DNA from: Ophiobolus disseminans | Lineage: Eukaryota; Ascomycota; Dothideomycetes; Pleosporales; Phaeosphaeriaceae | Length of the DNA: 64,000 bases | NCBI GenBank assembly: GCA_010093685.1 | Contig: MU006238.1 | Coordinates: 438,129-502,128, forward strand | Reading direction: 5' to 3' | Shown: in pieces, positions 1-12,237 of the stretch | How the letters are laid out: every line of letters begins with the position of its first letter | Position numbering within the stretch: position 1 is the stretch's first letter | Notes under the pieces: model-generated | What the model was told of the DNA's origin: nothing | Databases searched by the model: none | What the model saw: only the letters and a program-made list of their open reading frames with translations | Made by a program: the position numbers and the translations under genes

Positions 1-68
1 GACTTGACCATATCAACTCTTGAACTCTTCACACAACTTACCAGATACTACTCGAACACACATTCAAG

Positions 69-435
69 ATGCCTCAGTTCAACGTACGCTGTCTATCTCC
101 ACGATATAGTGTACAGTCCTGACATTCCCAGATCACCCTCGCAAAAGACGCCTCCAACGACGAGCTCGAGAAGGCCAAGCAGCACGTCAAGGACCAAGGC
201 GGCGAGATCGTGAGTCCCTCCCTCACTTCCTCCCATATCAACATGCACTAACGCGCCTTACAGGTCAGCGAGTTCACCCTGATCAAGGGTTTCACGTACA
301 ACACCCCGCTCCACCACCTTACACGGCATATACTAACACGCCCGAAGCGCTAAGATCCCCGATGACGCTGTTTCCACACTCCAGTCCAACGACAAGATCA
401 CCGTCGAGGCTGATGGCGAGGTCACTACGCAATAG
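69..435 (+). CDS. PBI2: Vacuolar proteinase B inhibitor, I9 family (PBI2-like)
   Basis: Four exons: 69-83, 132-209, 264-295 and 348-435, with GT..AG introns of 48, 54 and 52 nt; the third has a TACTAAC branch site. Spliced, they give 70 residues ending at TAG 435. The product starts MPQFN, continues with ITLAKDASNDELEK, has VSEFTLIKGFTAKIP in the middle and ends EADGEVTTQ. This matches the whole length of the small inhibitor I9/PBI2 proteins, which resemble free subtilisin propeptides. Family knowledge: yeast Pbi2 inhibits vacuolar proteinase B (Prb1) and takes part in vacuole fusion. There is no signal peptide, consistent with a cytosolic inhibitor. The ATG at 69 is the first one giving this fold. 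Confidence 0.86.
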
Positions 436-836
436 AGCTGTATATGATGGGGTATGAGATATGATCATGGATGGGATGAGTGCAGGAGTGCTTCGTAGCA
501 CGGCATTAGCATGGGCATGCATGACTGCTCGACGGGCTTGATGGGCAGGGATCAGGAAGGATATATGATGAATGCATCTATCCAGGACACATCATCGATA
601 CAGCTACCAAGCCCTCTGTGACTGCAACCATCTTCCACCCCCAGGTACCATCTCCCAAGATCTCGCCTCCGCTTACCGCTCCGCGAACCCTCTGCTCATG
701 TGTGGCAACTACATTACAGCTTGCCTCGTTCTCACGCAGTAGGGTCCATGCACTGTACAGCTTAAAGTCATAATTTCATTAGAAAGACTAATTCCCAAAC
801 CCCAACACTTAAAAATTAGCTCAACTCACTACCCCA
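436..836. other. Convergent 3' intergenic stretch
   Basis: This 401-base interval lies between the stops of two convergent genes. I see no coding region, RNA gene or repeat. It should hold both 3' UTRs. Confidence 0.6.
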
Positions 837-2609
837 TTACCGTCCATACCCTGCTCCCGCCTGCGGCTGCGGCTGTGCATACCCCATCGCTGGCGTCCCA
901 TGCCCCAACTCCTGCGGCGGCGGCCCACTGTACATCTCATGCTCATGTCCATGACCCCAAGAATGTCCGTGATTATAACCAGACTCTGGGCTTCCGATGC
1001 CCGGCTCCCCTTGCGGCGCGACAGGTTGATACACATACGGCCTCGCGTTCCCATGCTCAGAGGGTGGTGGGTAGTTATACGGTGTCGTGCGTCCCTCGGA
1101 TGGCGCTTCGTAGATGGGGCCGGGGCTGTGGGCTGGGCTGAACAGTGTGGGCGAAGATGGCGGGTATCCGACTGCGCTGTACGGCGGCGACACAACAGAG
1201 GAGCTACGCATGGACTTGGTAGTGTCGTTGCCGTAGTACGTGGTTGTTGGGACGGCAGCCATGGCTGGGTTGTAGGGTGGGCTGGTGCTGACTGGCTGGT
1301 TGATGGTGGGGTCGGCATGGTCGTCGGACCTGTTCTTGCGCTTTTTGAAGAGGAGGAATGCGAGGACGAGGATGATGGCTGCTGCGACTCCGATGCCGCC
1401 GCCAATACCTGCTTTGGCGCCCGTGCTGAGGCCAGTGCTTGGCGATGAGATGACAACAGGGTCGGTAGGCGTGGGAGATGGCGACACAGGACCAGGAGTA
1501 ACGTTGCCAATTCGGGCGATGTTGACGGTTGTTGTAGACTTGATGGTTGTGCCAGCCGAGAGCACCGTCGTCTTTGTGCTGGTTGTTGTCGTCGTGATTT
1601 CGGATGACGATGAGATGCGCGTGGTAGTTGTGGTCGTTATAGTTGCAAGACTCCAAATTGTAGTTGTCCCAGTAGTGGTTGTCCGGGTAACTTGCACCTG
1701 TTGACGCTTCAATAGTTTCGGTCGGAAGAGGTCTGCTGCGTTTGCGGGAAGGCCCCTTGGACAGGCAGCTGCAACAATCTTTTCCTCCACATTGGGAGTA
1801 GGTGAGGGCATGAAGATGCCCGTCATGGCGTGGTTTGTTGCGCTGGGTAGGCTGTCCTCGTGGTGTGCGACAGAACTTGCTGCAGGTGTAGCAATTGCTC
1901 CTGCTCGCCGACCTGCCCGGAGGCTGCTGATGGTAATCGTGATAATGTCGGTAGCTGTGGCTGCACTGGTGATGGTGGAGGTGATGACACTGGTCTCGGT
2001 CCTGGTGAAGACTGCAACATCACGGCTTGTGTATGTGACTCCGCTTGTGTACGTAGTGGACGAATACACGGTCGCGAGAACTCCTCGGGTAATCCTGAAT
2101 CGCGTGTCAATATATGATCAAATTCTCTCCAAATCCAGATGAGCTTACGTTGCCGATGGACAGTTCATAGTTCCATCTTTCGGGCAGATCGTCCCAGTTG
2201 GACAGCATATAGCTCCACAATCAACGCTCATTCCGAGAGGGCAACAGTTGGTAGGATAACAGCGGTAGTCCAGCGGATCGTTGCGTTTACAGCACTTGCC
2301 ATTGTTGTCACAGCATCCATAACCAGTTGGACAAGTACCGCCGCATGCTGCCTGTCTCTTATCCAGCTTTAGCTCATGTCGAATCCGTGATATCCCCGAT
2401 ATTCCCAGTATCGGTTCCTGTAACTGAGGTTTTCCGAACGCGACATAGTCAAGTGATGCGCGGTCGGAAGCCTCGTGGGCCGCTGTTCCGCATGCGCTTA
2501 TATCCTCAGCATCGCTGATTCCAGGTTGGATGTTCGCTGCGGTGACTGAGGAGAACGCCAAGATGGCACACCACATCGCTGGTACGGTGCATGTCGCAAA
2601 AGATCTCAT
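837..2609 (-). CDS. Cys-rich, Ser/Thr-rich single-pass membrane protein with two dibasic (KR) sites
   Basis: Two exons, 2609-2149 and 2094-837, joined across a 54-nt intron (GTAAGC..CAG), give 572 residues. The ATG at 2609 is chosen because MRSFATCTVPAMWC begins a clear signal peptide. A KR dipeptide (about 84-85) is followed directly by a module of about 68 residues with 14 cysteines, four of them as CC pairs. Next come a Ser/Thr-rich stretch, a second KR (about 283-284), another Thr-rich stalk, one membrane helix (about 383-404, rich in Gly, Ala, Ile and Leu) with a KKRK stop-transfer, and a Pro/Tyr/Gly/His-rich cytoplasmic tail. The layout recalls fungal wall-stress sensors of the Mid2/Wsc kind, but I do not recognise the Cys module as WSC or CFEM. 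Function unknown. Confidence 0.75.
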
Positions 2610-3287
2610 CTTGGGCAGATGCAACGAAAGACTGAACAGCTGAGCAAAAGACGGGTCCAACCCGGGCGGGCAAGGCTCGACCTACTTATTGCGTCCTTTT
2701 CTTCAGCCTCGCGTGTCAATCTTTACTCGTCCATGTTGAGCCCGTGCCGTGCCTCGCACCGCATGCGAAGAGTCTACCATCCTAGCTCGGCTGCTGTGTC
2801 TCCATCATTCGACATCTGCAATAATGTAAGCAAAATCATTTGCTCGCAAACAATCTTGGCCGTACTAAAGACGCCATGCATATAGACTATTCCTCTTACG
2901 ATGTTGAAAACCCGCTCTGTGCTGTGAATTGGCAAAAATCGAGGCTTTTGCTCGGCCGTCTAAGATGGTGATGGCTAGCGAGGGCTGAGTTTATTCGCTA
3001 CAAGAGGCCAATCACGCCGGGTTGTTTCAACCCCCAAATAGACTTCCCCACTCGCCGTGCGACATCATTCGTTGTGTTTCGAAACGGGTCACACACGTAA
3101 ACCTCTTTGGGATGTGCGTAGGATTGTGGCTGCTGTAGTGCAGATAGGCCGGTGAAAGATACTTCAGCAGATCTTGTGTCAACTGTGGGATTGTCTGCCG
3201 CGAATGATGTGTGGCACGCCTGGCCCTGTGTAGACTCACGGGCAGTTCATCCTGACAATTCAGGTTACAGCAATGCTCAGCCTCTTC
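2610..3287. other. Upstream region of the Cys-rich membrane protein gene
   Basis: This 678-base interval separates two minus-strand genes. It should hold the promoter of the gene at 837-2609 and the 3' UTR of the kinase gene. I see no convincing coding region or repeat. Confidence 0.5.
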
Positions 3288-4807
3288 TTAGTTCCTTTTC
3301 CTCTCTGGCTGTGATATCTCATCGACCCTGCCCACACCGCGCAAGCTAAGGTAAACGTCCGTCCCCCAGCCCCACAGACTCTGCACAGCAATGCCGCCCC
3401 CAAAATACTCCGCATATGCCCTACCAAGCGGCAGGCCATACCCGAGGCCAGCGAGGCTGTGCACACCATCACCACCCGGTCCAGATATGGCATTTAGCGC
3501 ATCCATTCCGGTGTGAGAGCTGTTGGAGCCAGAAAGGGTCGATGACGCTTGATCGTCGTTGAAAGTCGTGAAGCTGTAGTCCCAGATGTGGCCCAGATTT
3601 TCAGGCGATATACCACCTCCGCGGTCACGAATGCGGATCGTGACACCCGGTGTAGAGTGCTTGAGAGGCAGGATGTTTAAGTCTGCTGTTGGGGATGTCG
3701 TGCCTTGTAGTCCCGTGAAGGCGTGTGACGCTACATCTGCGTTGCCCTGATCGGCATTGTCAATGCGCTTTTTGCTAGGGTCTTCGGGGTCTTGACTCTT
3801 TGGGTTCTCTGAGACCAACTCTGGCAATGGCGCAATGGTGATCTCGACGGGCTCACGCTCCATGCCGTTCTCAACTGTTGCGCGGAATGCATTTTTGAGC
3901 AGCTCGGTGATGATGTATTCGAGGTGCACGGGGACGTGTGCGAAAGTATAATCCGGTTCGCCATTGATGTTGACGGTCGGTCGCACGCCATACTTGAGCT
4001 CGCAGATCTCCCCGACGGTGTTTGCGCAGTGCTCCACAATGGTTGCAGGTCGCAGTTTGGTGTCAATGACACCAATATAACCTGGGTTCTCGTCCGTCTC
4101 ATGCATGACCTCGTTGTGCGGCTGGCTTGAGAAATGCAATGAAAGATGCTGCTCTGCGATCAAGCGTGTGCCTATGCGTGCCCGCAGATGCTCGTCCAGG
4201 AAGTGCGTCACATCTTTGGGCTGGATGTACTTCCTGGCCTCCAAGAAGCCTCTCGCCAGTATACTAATGGTGTCGGCGTGCGTCTGCACCAAGTCGGCCA
4301 TGACTTCGGTGAACTTGACCTCCTCCTCCAGCGTCTTGATTTCGCGCTCCGCCCATGGCAGCAGCGTCGAGAGACTGTGTATATAGTTGGAGTGGATCTT
4401 GGACACGTGCGGGTTCGAAACGACGATGAAGGGCAAATTCTGGAGGGATTGTATGCGGTGTGCGAGGCGTGCAGGTAGGATGGAGAGGGTGAAGTTTGCA
4501 GAGGTGAGCAGTTGTTGCGTTGTGAGAGGTGGCCGCCCGTGTCTGAAACATGGCGCAATGGCCGTCAGCAGTTGATGGTAGCGAGGCACGGCGGCATGCA
4601 TGCTTACTTTACGAGGTCTGCGAGTGTGAGGGGGTGCAGAGGCAAACTCGCCAGCCGAGAGATGTCATTGTCTGTCACAGTCCTGGTGTGCAACCTCTGG
4701 CTTCCGCGTCTCACCAACGGGCTGCTGTTCGTCTTTGGAAGTGTGCGCGGGCAGCATAGCCGGATAATGTGCGATTGGATAATCAGCGGTCGTTGAACCT
4801 GTGCCAT
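3288..4807 (-). CDS. Mitochondrial pyruvate dehydrogenase kinase (PDK/BCKDK family, PKP1-like)
   Basis: Exons 4807-4608 and 4542-3288 join over a 65-nt intron (GTAAGC..CAG) to give 484 residues. The N-terminus is basic and Ser/Thr-rich with few acids, as in a mitochondrial presequence. The family's all-alpha domain follows, then a GHKL ATPase domain: N box ELLKNAFRA (about 280-288), G1 box DRGGGI (373-378), the WDYSFTTF segment, and G2 box GLGYGLPLGRAYAEYFGG (from about 432). Family knowledge: these kinases phosphorylate the E1-alpha subunit of pyruvate or branched-chain 2-oxoacid dehydrogenase in the matrix and switch the complex off. The sequence alone does not separate the two substrates; fungal PKP1 is the closest remembered pattern. 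An Asp/Ser-rich insert of about 30 residues separates the N and G1 boxes. Confidence 0.9.
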
Positions 4808-5990
4808 AGTCGTTATGTTTCCTTCTCATGCCTCGGTCTTCTGGCAATAATCTTGTGACGCGGGTTGACGGTGACAGGCGATACGGGTCGATGTTTGGTG
4901 GTTGTATGGTATGGGAAGGAATGTCGTAAACAGGAGCGATCTCCTAACAGTTTGGCTATCTATAAAGTGGCATCAATGTGTAATTCGTCGAGGAGCATTT
5001 GAGTTGTGCGGGCTGCACGCGAAGCTTCCCCAAGCTTATGCGGGTTGATACGAGCTAGAGCGGTGTATAGATCGAGGGTCCTATCACACGTCATATGCAC
5101 CCCACTCGCGTGTAAAAGCAACGCAATATACCCCCATCTCGACCGGTTTGACTAACAAACAGACGTACATAGAGCCTACGATTTTGTTCAGAGATGCTAT
5201 ATGTTGGTGTAACCTCTAGGCTGATTCAGCAACGCAACCCTTCCACGGCACCTTAGTATTGCAACCAGGCATGTACATTGCATCTCTGTCACAGGCCTTC
5301 CTTCGAAAAAGACCACATCTCTCCACCCCCAAACCACTTCTGCTTCTGAAAGGTTGATTCCGCACCACGACCTCTCCAACACCAGCTCTCGCTCCCACCC
5401 ATCATCGCCGCCATGCATGTCCCCATAGTATAGCCTGTCTATCCTCACACCCAATAACCAATAAACAACTTCCTTGGTGCATCCGGCCCTCTAGAAGGCA
5501 TATCGTTCTCATCACCGCTAACAGTCCTTCAACACTTCTGGTCTCGCTGCGTGCCATGGCCGGGACGTTGAAGATGCTTTGGGTTTGATTATCTACACGG
5601 TACACATATTGGTTGCGAGGATATGCCGGCTACATTATCACAAAGAAGAGTTGGTGTGGGGGCATCATCCGCATTGCACGTCTCGACAAGTTGAAACCAA
5701 GGCAGCCTCAGAATAGACAAACATCACATAAGCCATCAAGCAAACAAGTTGGTTGAAGTATTCATCGAAAATCTATTGCTTCTATCCTCTTGCCACTGCA
5801 AGAGCAAAACTGTCGTAACAAAGCCATGCATGAATTTTGTGTTGGATATCCAGACGCCGACCATGATCACACGTACGCATCACACATTACTGTCGTAGGC
5901 TTAGCGTCGTAAGCCTGTGAAATGCAACCTCTATCGCGTCCTCCGCGCCCATGAACCAGGAAAGAAAAGCTTTTGTCGACGGCGAATCGT
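4808..5990. other. Intergenic region between PDK-like kinase and EF-3 genes
   Basis: This 1.18-kb region holds the promoter of the kinase gene and the 3' end of EF-3. Short open frames on the minus strand (5197-5605) show no recognisable family, codon pattern or splice-supported extension, so I call no gene here. Confidence 0.5.
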
Positions 5991-8900
5991 CTAATCGTCC
6001 TCGTCCGAGAAGACCTCCTCACCGCGCTTACGGCGGGCCATGCGGTCCTTCTTCTTCTGTGGTTTTGTTAGCAAGATGCTCAAAATTCACCCAAACGTGC
6101 CGGCAAGCGGCGGAAAAGTAAAATCTTACCTTGCGCATCTCGCTCGACGTCAATTTTTTCTTTTTCTCCTGTGACGCTATCTTGTTGCCTGCTTGACGTT
6201 AGTTTAAGTCATGAATGAGTGTTGGTGAGTGTGTAGTTACCCATAGCGTCCTAGTAAAGTTGTTAGCAATGTACATCAACAAAAACTCGTCACGGGAAAC
6301 TCACAAACTTCTCCTCCTCCTCACCATCCTTTGCACTCAGACGAGGTCCAGCACCCTGACCCTGAACCCAGTTGTGACCGGAAGGTGTCATGCGACCGTC
6401 CATGACGGCCCAGACTTCCTCGGTAAGACCCTTGGTGAACTCAGCCGAGTGAGTGATGATGATGACACCACCCTCGAAGGACTTGATGGCCTTGGACAAG
6501 GCACCGAGCGAGTCACGGTCGAGGTAGTTAGTAGGCTCATCAAGAACAATCAAATGAGGACGCTGCCATGAGCAGGCGGCGAGAACGACCTTGACACGCT
6601 GGCCACCGGAGAGACCGCGCATACGCGAGTGAGAGACGAGCTCGGCATCGAGACCGAATTGAGCGCAGTGGGCCTCAATCTCCTTACGGACCAGGGGACG
6701 GAACTGGCCGCTGGCAAGGGCCTCCTTCTGATCAACATCGGCAACCATTTTAGCGTGGGATGCCATGATCTCAGATCGAGGGATCCAGGCGTTGTCTGCA
6801 GTCATCATGGGTGTCCACTTCTCGTTCTTGAGGCCGACGTTCTCTCCGAGAGCGAACGAACACTCATACTCGTAGGAGTTCTTGAACTTCCTACGCGAGT
6901 TGATGCCGATGACACGACGCTGGGAACCTTCAATGTTGTAGATCTTGTCCATGGCCTTCTCGTCCTCCTCAGTGACGATCTTGTTGGCACGGTCCATGGT
7001 CTCACGATCCTCACCAGTCTGGAATCGCCACTGGATGTACTCGGATGGTGTGCTGTCCAAGTGGTGATCGATATGGGCGAACGCGTGCTGTTTGATGTAC
7101 GCAATACGGATGTTCTCGTGGTGGTAGATCTCACCCTGGGTGGGGACAAGCTCACCAGTCAGGACGTTGACAAGGGTAGACTTGCCAGCACCGTTGGGAC
7201 CAATGACAGCGATACGAGAGCCGAGCGAGCACTGGAAGGTGATATCGGCAATCTGGGGCTTGGAGGTACCCTCGTACTGGAAGCTCATGTTGGTGGCACG
7301 GAGAATGGCCTTGGCCTTGGTCTTGACACCCTCGAGGAAACCGGGCTCAGGGAACTTGAACTCCATGTCGGAGGCGCTGAGCTCATGGTATGACTTGGCA
7401 GAAGGCACACGCTTGACGAACTCATCGAGGTTACCACGGTAACGCTTGAGCTTGAAGCGCTCGTAGTGGATAACGTGCTGGATGATGTTGTTCAGGAACT
7501 TGCTGTCGTGGGAGATGACAATCGATGTGCAGGGAGAGTTTGTGAGGTAGTCCTCCAGCCACTTGACGTTCTTCACGTCCAAGTGGTTGGTGGGCTCGTC
7601 GAGAAGCAGAATATCGGGCTCCTCAAACACAGCACGCGCAAGCGCAAGCTTCATCTTCCATCCTCCAGAGAGCGAAGTAATGGCACCGTTGTACATGTCG
7701 TTGGTGAAGCCGAACTCGTTGAGGGTATTCTTGACATCCTCCTCAGGCTTGGTGATACCGACATCAGCAAGCTTCTTCAGGGTCCAAGCAATGACAGTCT
7801 GCTCAGTGTCGGCGGAGTCAAGGTCGTGCTCGACGTAGACGGTCTTGACCTCGTTCTGCTTAGGGAAACCCTCAACCTGCTCGTTGTTGATGGCGCGCAT
7901 GAGAGTGGTCTTGCCGGACCCGTTGGGGCCGAGCAGGCCATAACGCTGACCACGCTTGAGGCGGAGATGGGTCTGGTTGAGCAGGATCTTAGCACCGTAG
8001 GCCAAGTTGAACGTGCAGTTGCACAGATCCTCGCCCTCCTCCTCATCAGGCTCAGCAATCTCCTCTTGCAGAGCAGCTGGCAGAGAGCGTTTGCGGAGGT
8101 TCTCGGTGATGTCCTTGGCCTCTTCATCGCCAACAAGGACGGCGACGAAGGGACCAATGTTCGCTTGCCAGTTCAGACCCTCATAGTCCTTCTCGTCGAT
8201 GAGCTGACCACCGATGGCGCCAATGTAGTTGACAACGGGAGTGAAACGCTCATCAACCTTGTATTTGGAGGGGAGAACGTTCTTGAATGTGCCGGCGATG
8301 GTAGCGATATCGCCGTCTTTGGAGATCTCGGGGATCTTGCCGTTCTCAACGTGACCAACACGGATGAGGGTGTCGAGACCCTGGCGGGTCTTCTCACGTG
8401 CCTCGGGATCAGCAAGGTTGTCGTGGTTCTTCTCGAGCGCAGGCATCAGCTTGGGCAAGAAAGCGGCAACGATCTGGGGGTCCTCGACAAGCTTGCACAT
8501 GTTGTCAATAATGACAGCAGTCTTACGCTTGATGGCAGTCTCGCGCTCAACGAGACCACGCTCGAGCAGGGGAACCATGATGGCGAGAGTGGGCTCGTGG
8601 ACATCAGTGACGAAAGTGGTGGCACCGAGCAAGTGAACGGTCTCGGGGACGTTCTCGGGCTTAGCGATACACTTGATGAGTTCGGGAATGAAGCGCTCGA
8701 TATCCTTGTTGGAGATCAAGGAGCAGAGCTTCTCCATGGTAGTGTAGGCGGCCTTCTTGACCTCGCCCTTGGTATCCCACATGGCACCGGAGATGACGGG
8801 GATCAGGTCTGGAACACGGAAAGCCATCTGTGCAGGGGCGCTCGTGGTGAGAATCTCGATACACTTCAGGTCCGTCATCTTTTCAGGCCATTTCTGTGCG

Positions 8901-9430
8901 GTCTCGAGAGACTTGATGATGTGTGGGATAACGGCCTTGACGGCGTTGGGGTTGACGGCAGCGACGATGGACTCGGCGGCGGTCTGGGCGGCGACCTTGA
9001 CACCGCTCATCTTGTCGCCAACGGCGTTCAAGACGGCGGGAAGGAGCTCGACCAGGTAGGGCTCGACCGAGGCGGAGACGTGTGAGTGTTGGGCAATGGC
9101 GCGGATGGCATCGAGCGCGCGCTCGCGGGCGACAGCATCCTTCTTGCTGGCGAGTTGCTTCTTCAGCAGTTCAACGGCCCTGGGAATCTGTCAGAAAAGC
9201 GCTCAGGTGGGGGAGGGGTAGCGGGGCAAATTTGCGAGAACTTACTTGGTGGGCGCATCAGCCTCCTCGATGTCACCGTTGATGAAAGTGGCAATCGATG
9301 TGGCGGCGGCGTTGATCTCATCCTGTGCCTTGGAGACGGTCAACTTGCTCATCAGCTCCTCAAGAGCCTTGAGCGCCTTCGAGTTCTCGGACTTGACGGC
9401 CGCGGCGTCGTGGAGAGCAGCGGGAGCCAT
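5991..9430 (-). CDS. TEF3: Translation elongation factor 3 (ABC-F ATPase)
   Basis: Five exons: 9430-9246, 9179-6305, 6250-6241 (only 10 nt), 6188-6130 and 6056-5991. They give 1064 residues, close to yeast Yef3 (1044). Order: N-terminal HEAT repeats; first ABC domain with Walker A GPNGSGKTT (about 479-487), signature LSGGW (about 565) and LLLDEPTNHLD; second ABC domain with GPNGAGKST (about 722-730), the chromodomain-like insertion, LSGGQ (about 918) and VLDEPTNYLD; a Lys/Arg-rich tail KKKKLTSSEMRK..KKKDRMARRKRG; and an acidic end SDEDD. Family knowledge: EF-3 is fungal-specific, binds the ribosome near the E site and drives deacyl-tRNA release and translocation with ATP. The strong C/G-ending codon bias fits very high expression and creates a long spurious frame on the other strand. 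Confidence 0.97.
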
Positions 9431-12237
9431 GTTGGAGGTGGAGGGTGGAAGGTGAGGGTGTGGGTGTGTGGAGAAAAAGGCGTAGGAGAGGCGGTGGCCC
9501 TTATATAGACAAAGGTGCGGGGCCTAAAAACTTTTCGGTGAAAGATGAGTTTCCCGGGGTATCAAAGCGTGCACAGCCGCGAAAAGGTAGTCGCAGCTCT
9601 GTCTATGCTGACGGTATCAACACAACAAGGAAAGAACCTTGGGAATGCCCAGAAGAAAAGTGAGGGGAGTGTGTGCAGGCGTCAGTCTGGCGGGCGCGAG
9701 TTTCTTATGTGGGCAAAATTTTGGCAAGCCGATAAGATTAGCGCGGTTGGCCAGCTGGCCCCTGCGCCGCAGAACCGGGGACCATCGCAACACTGACACC
9801 AATCGCCCCGACGTTAAAGGCCAGAGATTTCACATTTGCCGCTGCGGCTCCAATTTCTCCATCCCTTGTTTGCCTTCCTGTTCCTGGTTCTGTTTGCATT
9901 GCCAAACCGAGGCAGCGTTGCCAGCGAGAGATGTCGCAGCCCACGTTGCAAAAGGCCGTCTATTTGTGGCGACCTTTACATGCGCGCTGACCGCCTTCTT
10001 CACCACACCCAACGAGTTGATGGACTCGGATGATGCAACACCGAAACCAAGATACGCAATTCTTGCTCTAACAACTTAGATTGTATCTATCCGTTGATCG
10101 CAACTAACAACTGACGGTTCTCACTACTCACAACATGCGTTGTTCATGATGGTCTTCACTTTATGTGCAGGGCCGCCGGGCTTCTAATGTTGAAACGAAT
10201 GCGGCAGATGTCCTTACGGTGGTCGCGCAGCCCTGCGGATGCTATACGCTACGGCGGCCAACGGATGCTCCAGACTGGCTGCCAAAGTACCTGCCTGATT
10301 CTGCCGAGTCGAGGCGACGTTGAATTGGGTCGTTCCGATGTTCCAGAGTACCTTTCGCCACAGTCTCACGCGCTTATGCCGAGTCCTACATGTGCGAAAC
10401 ATGGATCTCGTAACGCTAAGCCCTCGACATGCGGCCGAGAACATCTCAGAAAGCCTCGGTTCCGCTCAATGACGCCAATGGCAAAGCTCACGACTCTGTT
10501 CGGAGGATGAGCAATTGTGTTCGGTAGGCTTTCAAAGTGTAGTGCCCTGCATTTGATGACCCTGTCCCCAACTGCCGTAGCGCCACCGGGAACAAACTCT
10601 ACGATTCCTGTATCCTGTCACATATACAACAGAGCATACGTTGCCTCTCCTGGTACAGCTATACAAGGTGTCTCCACAAACAGAATTGAGTGCACTTCGT
10701 AGGTCCAATGCAATCTTAAAAGAGGGTACCCCGGATCACCCTATGCTTGAGAAAACACACGGTGCGCTTTGATTAACGTTCTTCAAGAGAAAGTTGCGAG
10801 GCGTAGTGTTGAACTCGAAGTCTAGAAGCACCATATACATAGCAGCCATAGCTAAGCTATTGTTCCACATTAGAATATGCGAAAGAATTGTCAATACATA
10901 CATACTCACACGTCTGCTTTGGAGAACACAACGAAATCACGCACCATCAAAATTGGACATGTACCTTGCCAGCTCAAACACCATCTCAGACACATAGCTT
11001 GCTTTGCCAACTTCTGGATCCCTAGGCATGGCATGGCGGAACAAGATTTTCGAATGGAATCCCAAATTCTCTAGAACACTCATGTATTGTGATCGCACTA
11101 GATTTTGTAACTTCGAAGGTCTTGTAAGGATGCTTAAAAAAGACTGCCCTCGCACTATATATACTCTTGTTCGAGGGTAATACAACTCTTTTTTGGAACA
11201 ATAATCGGTATTTTAGCTGCGATGCATGCATATATACTTTCCCGGCCACCATTTCCCCATTGGTGGGTGTATCGAGCTATTTAAATCTTTAAAGCACGAT
11301 ACACATGCCATAAAATCTGTCTATTACATCTTTCGAATCTTCTGAATGCTGGAATGCACATGTACACATGGCTCGTTGTTACCAAGCGTATACGATGCCG
11401 AAGTGCCCACAGGCTAGAGCATGAGCATCCCACACCAACGGCACAGAACATGCGATGCTGAAGTGCTCTTTCGAAAAAGCCGAAGACCCGCACACATCAG
11501 CCTTGTTTGTGTCTGTTTCGTACAGTCGGAGCACACGAACATAGTAGTCGTGGATGTTAATTTTGTTATCAGGATCGTTGGTCGACTGTGGAGAGGTGAA
11601 GATGGGTAGAGAAGTAGGGAAGCACAGCCGATTTTATACTGGACTTTCCCTAGCGCAATGCAGAGGCCATGACGAGCTTGCGCGTCCGATTCGGTGAGGA
11701 GAGATGAGCGCCATGTTTGTCATATGTGTGCACTTTTTAACTTCAGACATGTACTTTCGTCTTCCTTTGTTTCGAAATCAGGTAGCTCTCTTTTGGACAT
11801 ACTATTATCTCAGTCTTAATGCAGAGTGCGTGAATTGATTACAGACATGGGACCTCCAAGGTATTGGGACATGTGTTGTCATCTTGAAATAGAACCTTTT
11901 CACATTTGTGATTCCGAGTACATATCGAAATATCGAGGGCATTGTTATCCACGACGCTGATATCTCAACAGTCATCTTGAATTTCGCTTCGCCTTTTAGG
12001 CACCGGATCGAGATACGAACATGTGTTGACTTCGGTGTTTTTATATAGCACAGAGCAGAAGAGACATAAAGGATGATGAACATGTAGGACGCGGTTTTAT
12101 ACTGCAGTGGCGCGGGGGTACTAGCATCGATCGTTTTGAACTTGGCCTTGGGTTACGATAAGCCGCGTTGGGTCACTGATGGGATACGCTATCTGCAAAG
12201 ACATATGAAGCGGCCGAGGAGCTTTCCATACGAATAC
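9431..12237. other. 2.8-kb gene-free interval
   Basis: The part next to 9431 should hold the EF-3 promoter and 5' UTR. The rest (about 10.1-12.2 kb) becomes AT-richer and contains only short open frames on both strands (for example 10163-10510 plus and 11805-12083 minus), with no family signature, no splice-supported extension and no terminal repeats that I could find. It is unusually long for this compact stretch; decayed repeats cannot be excluded by eye. Confidence 0.45.

Noticed and set aside
900..1704. Two plus-strand open frames opposite the Cys-rich membrane protein gene
   Set aside because: They are low-complexity shadows of its Thr/Ser/Pro-rich coding sequence.
5197..5605. Overlapping minus-strand short frames between the kinase and EF-3 genes
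   Set aside because: No splice-supported extension, start context or recognisable domain.
7466..9085. A 539-codon open frame on the plus strand opposite EF-3
   Set aside because: It is a mirror of the strongly biased EF-3 codons, which avoid the triplets that read as stops on the other strand. Its composition is Val/Leu/Asp/Gly-rich without any family pattern.
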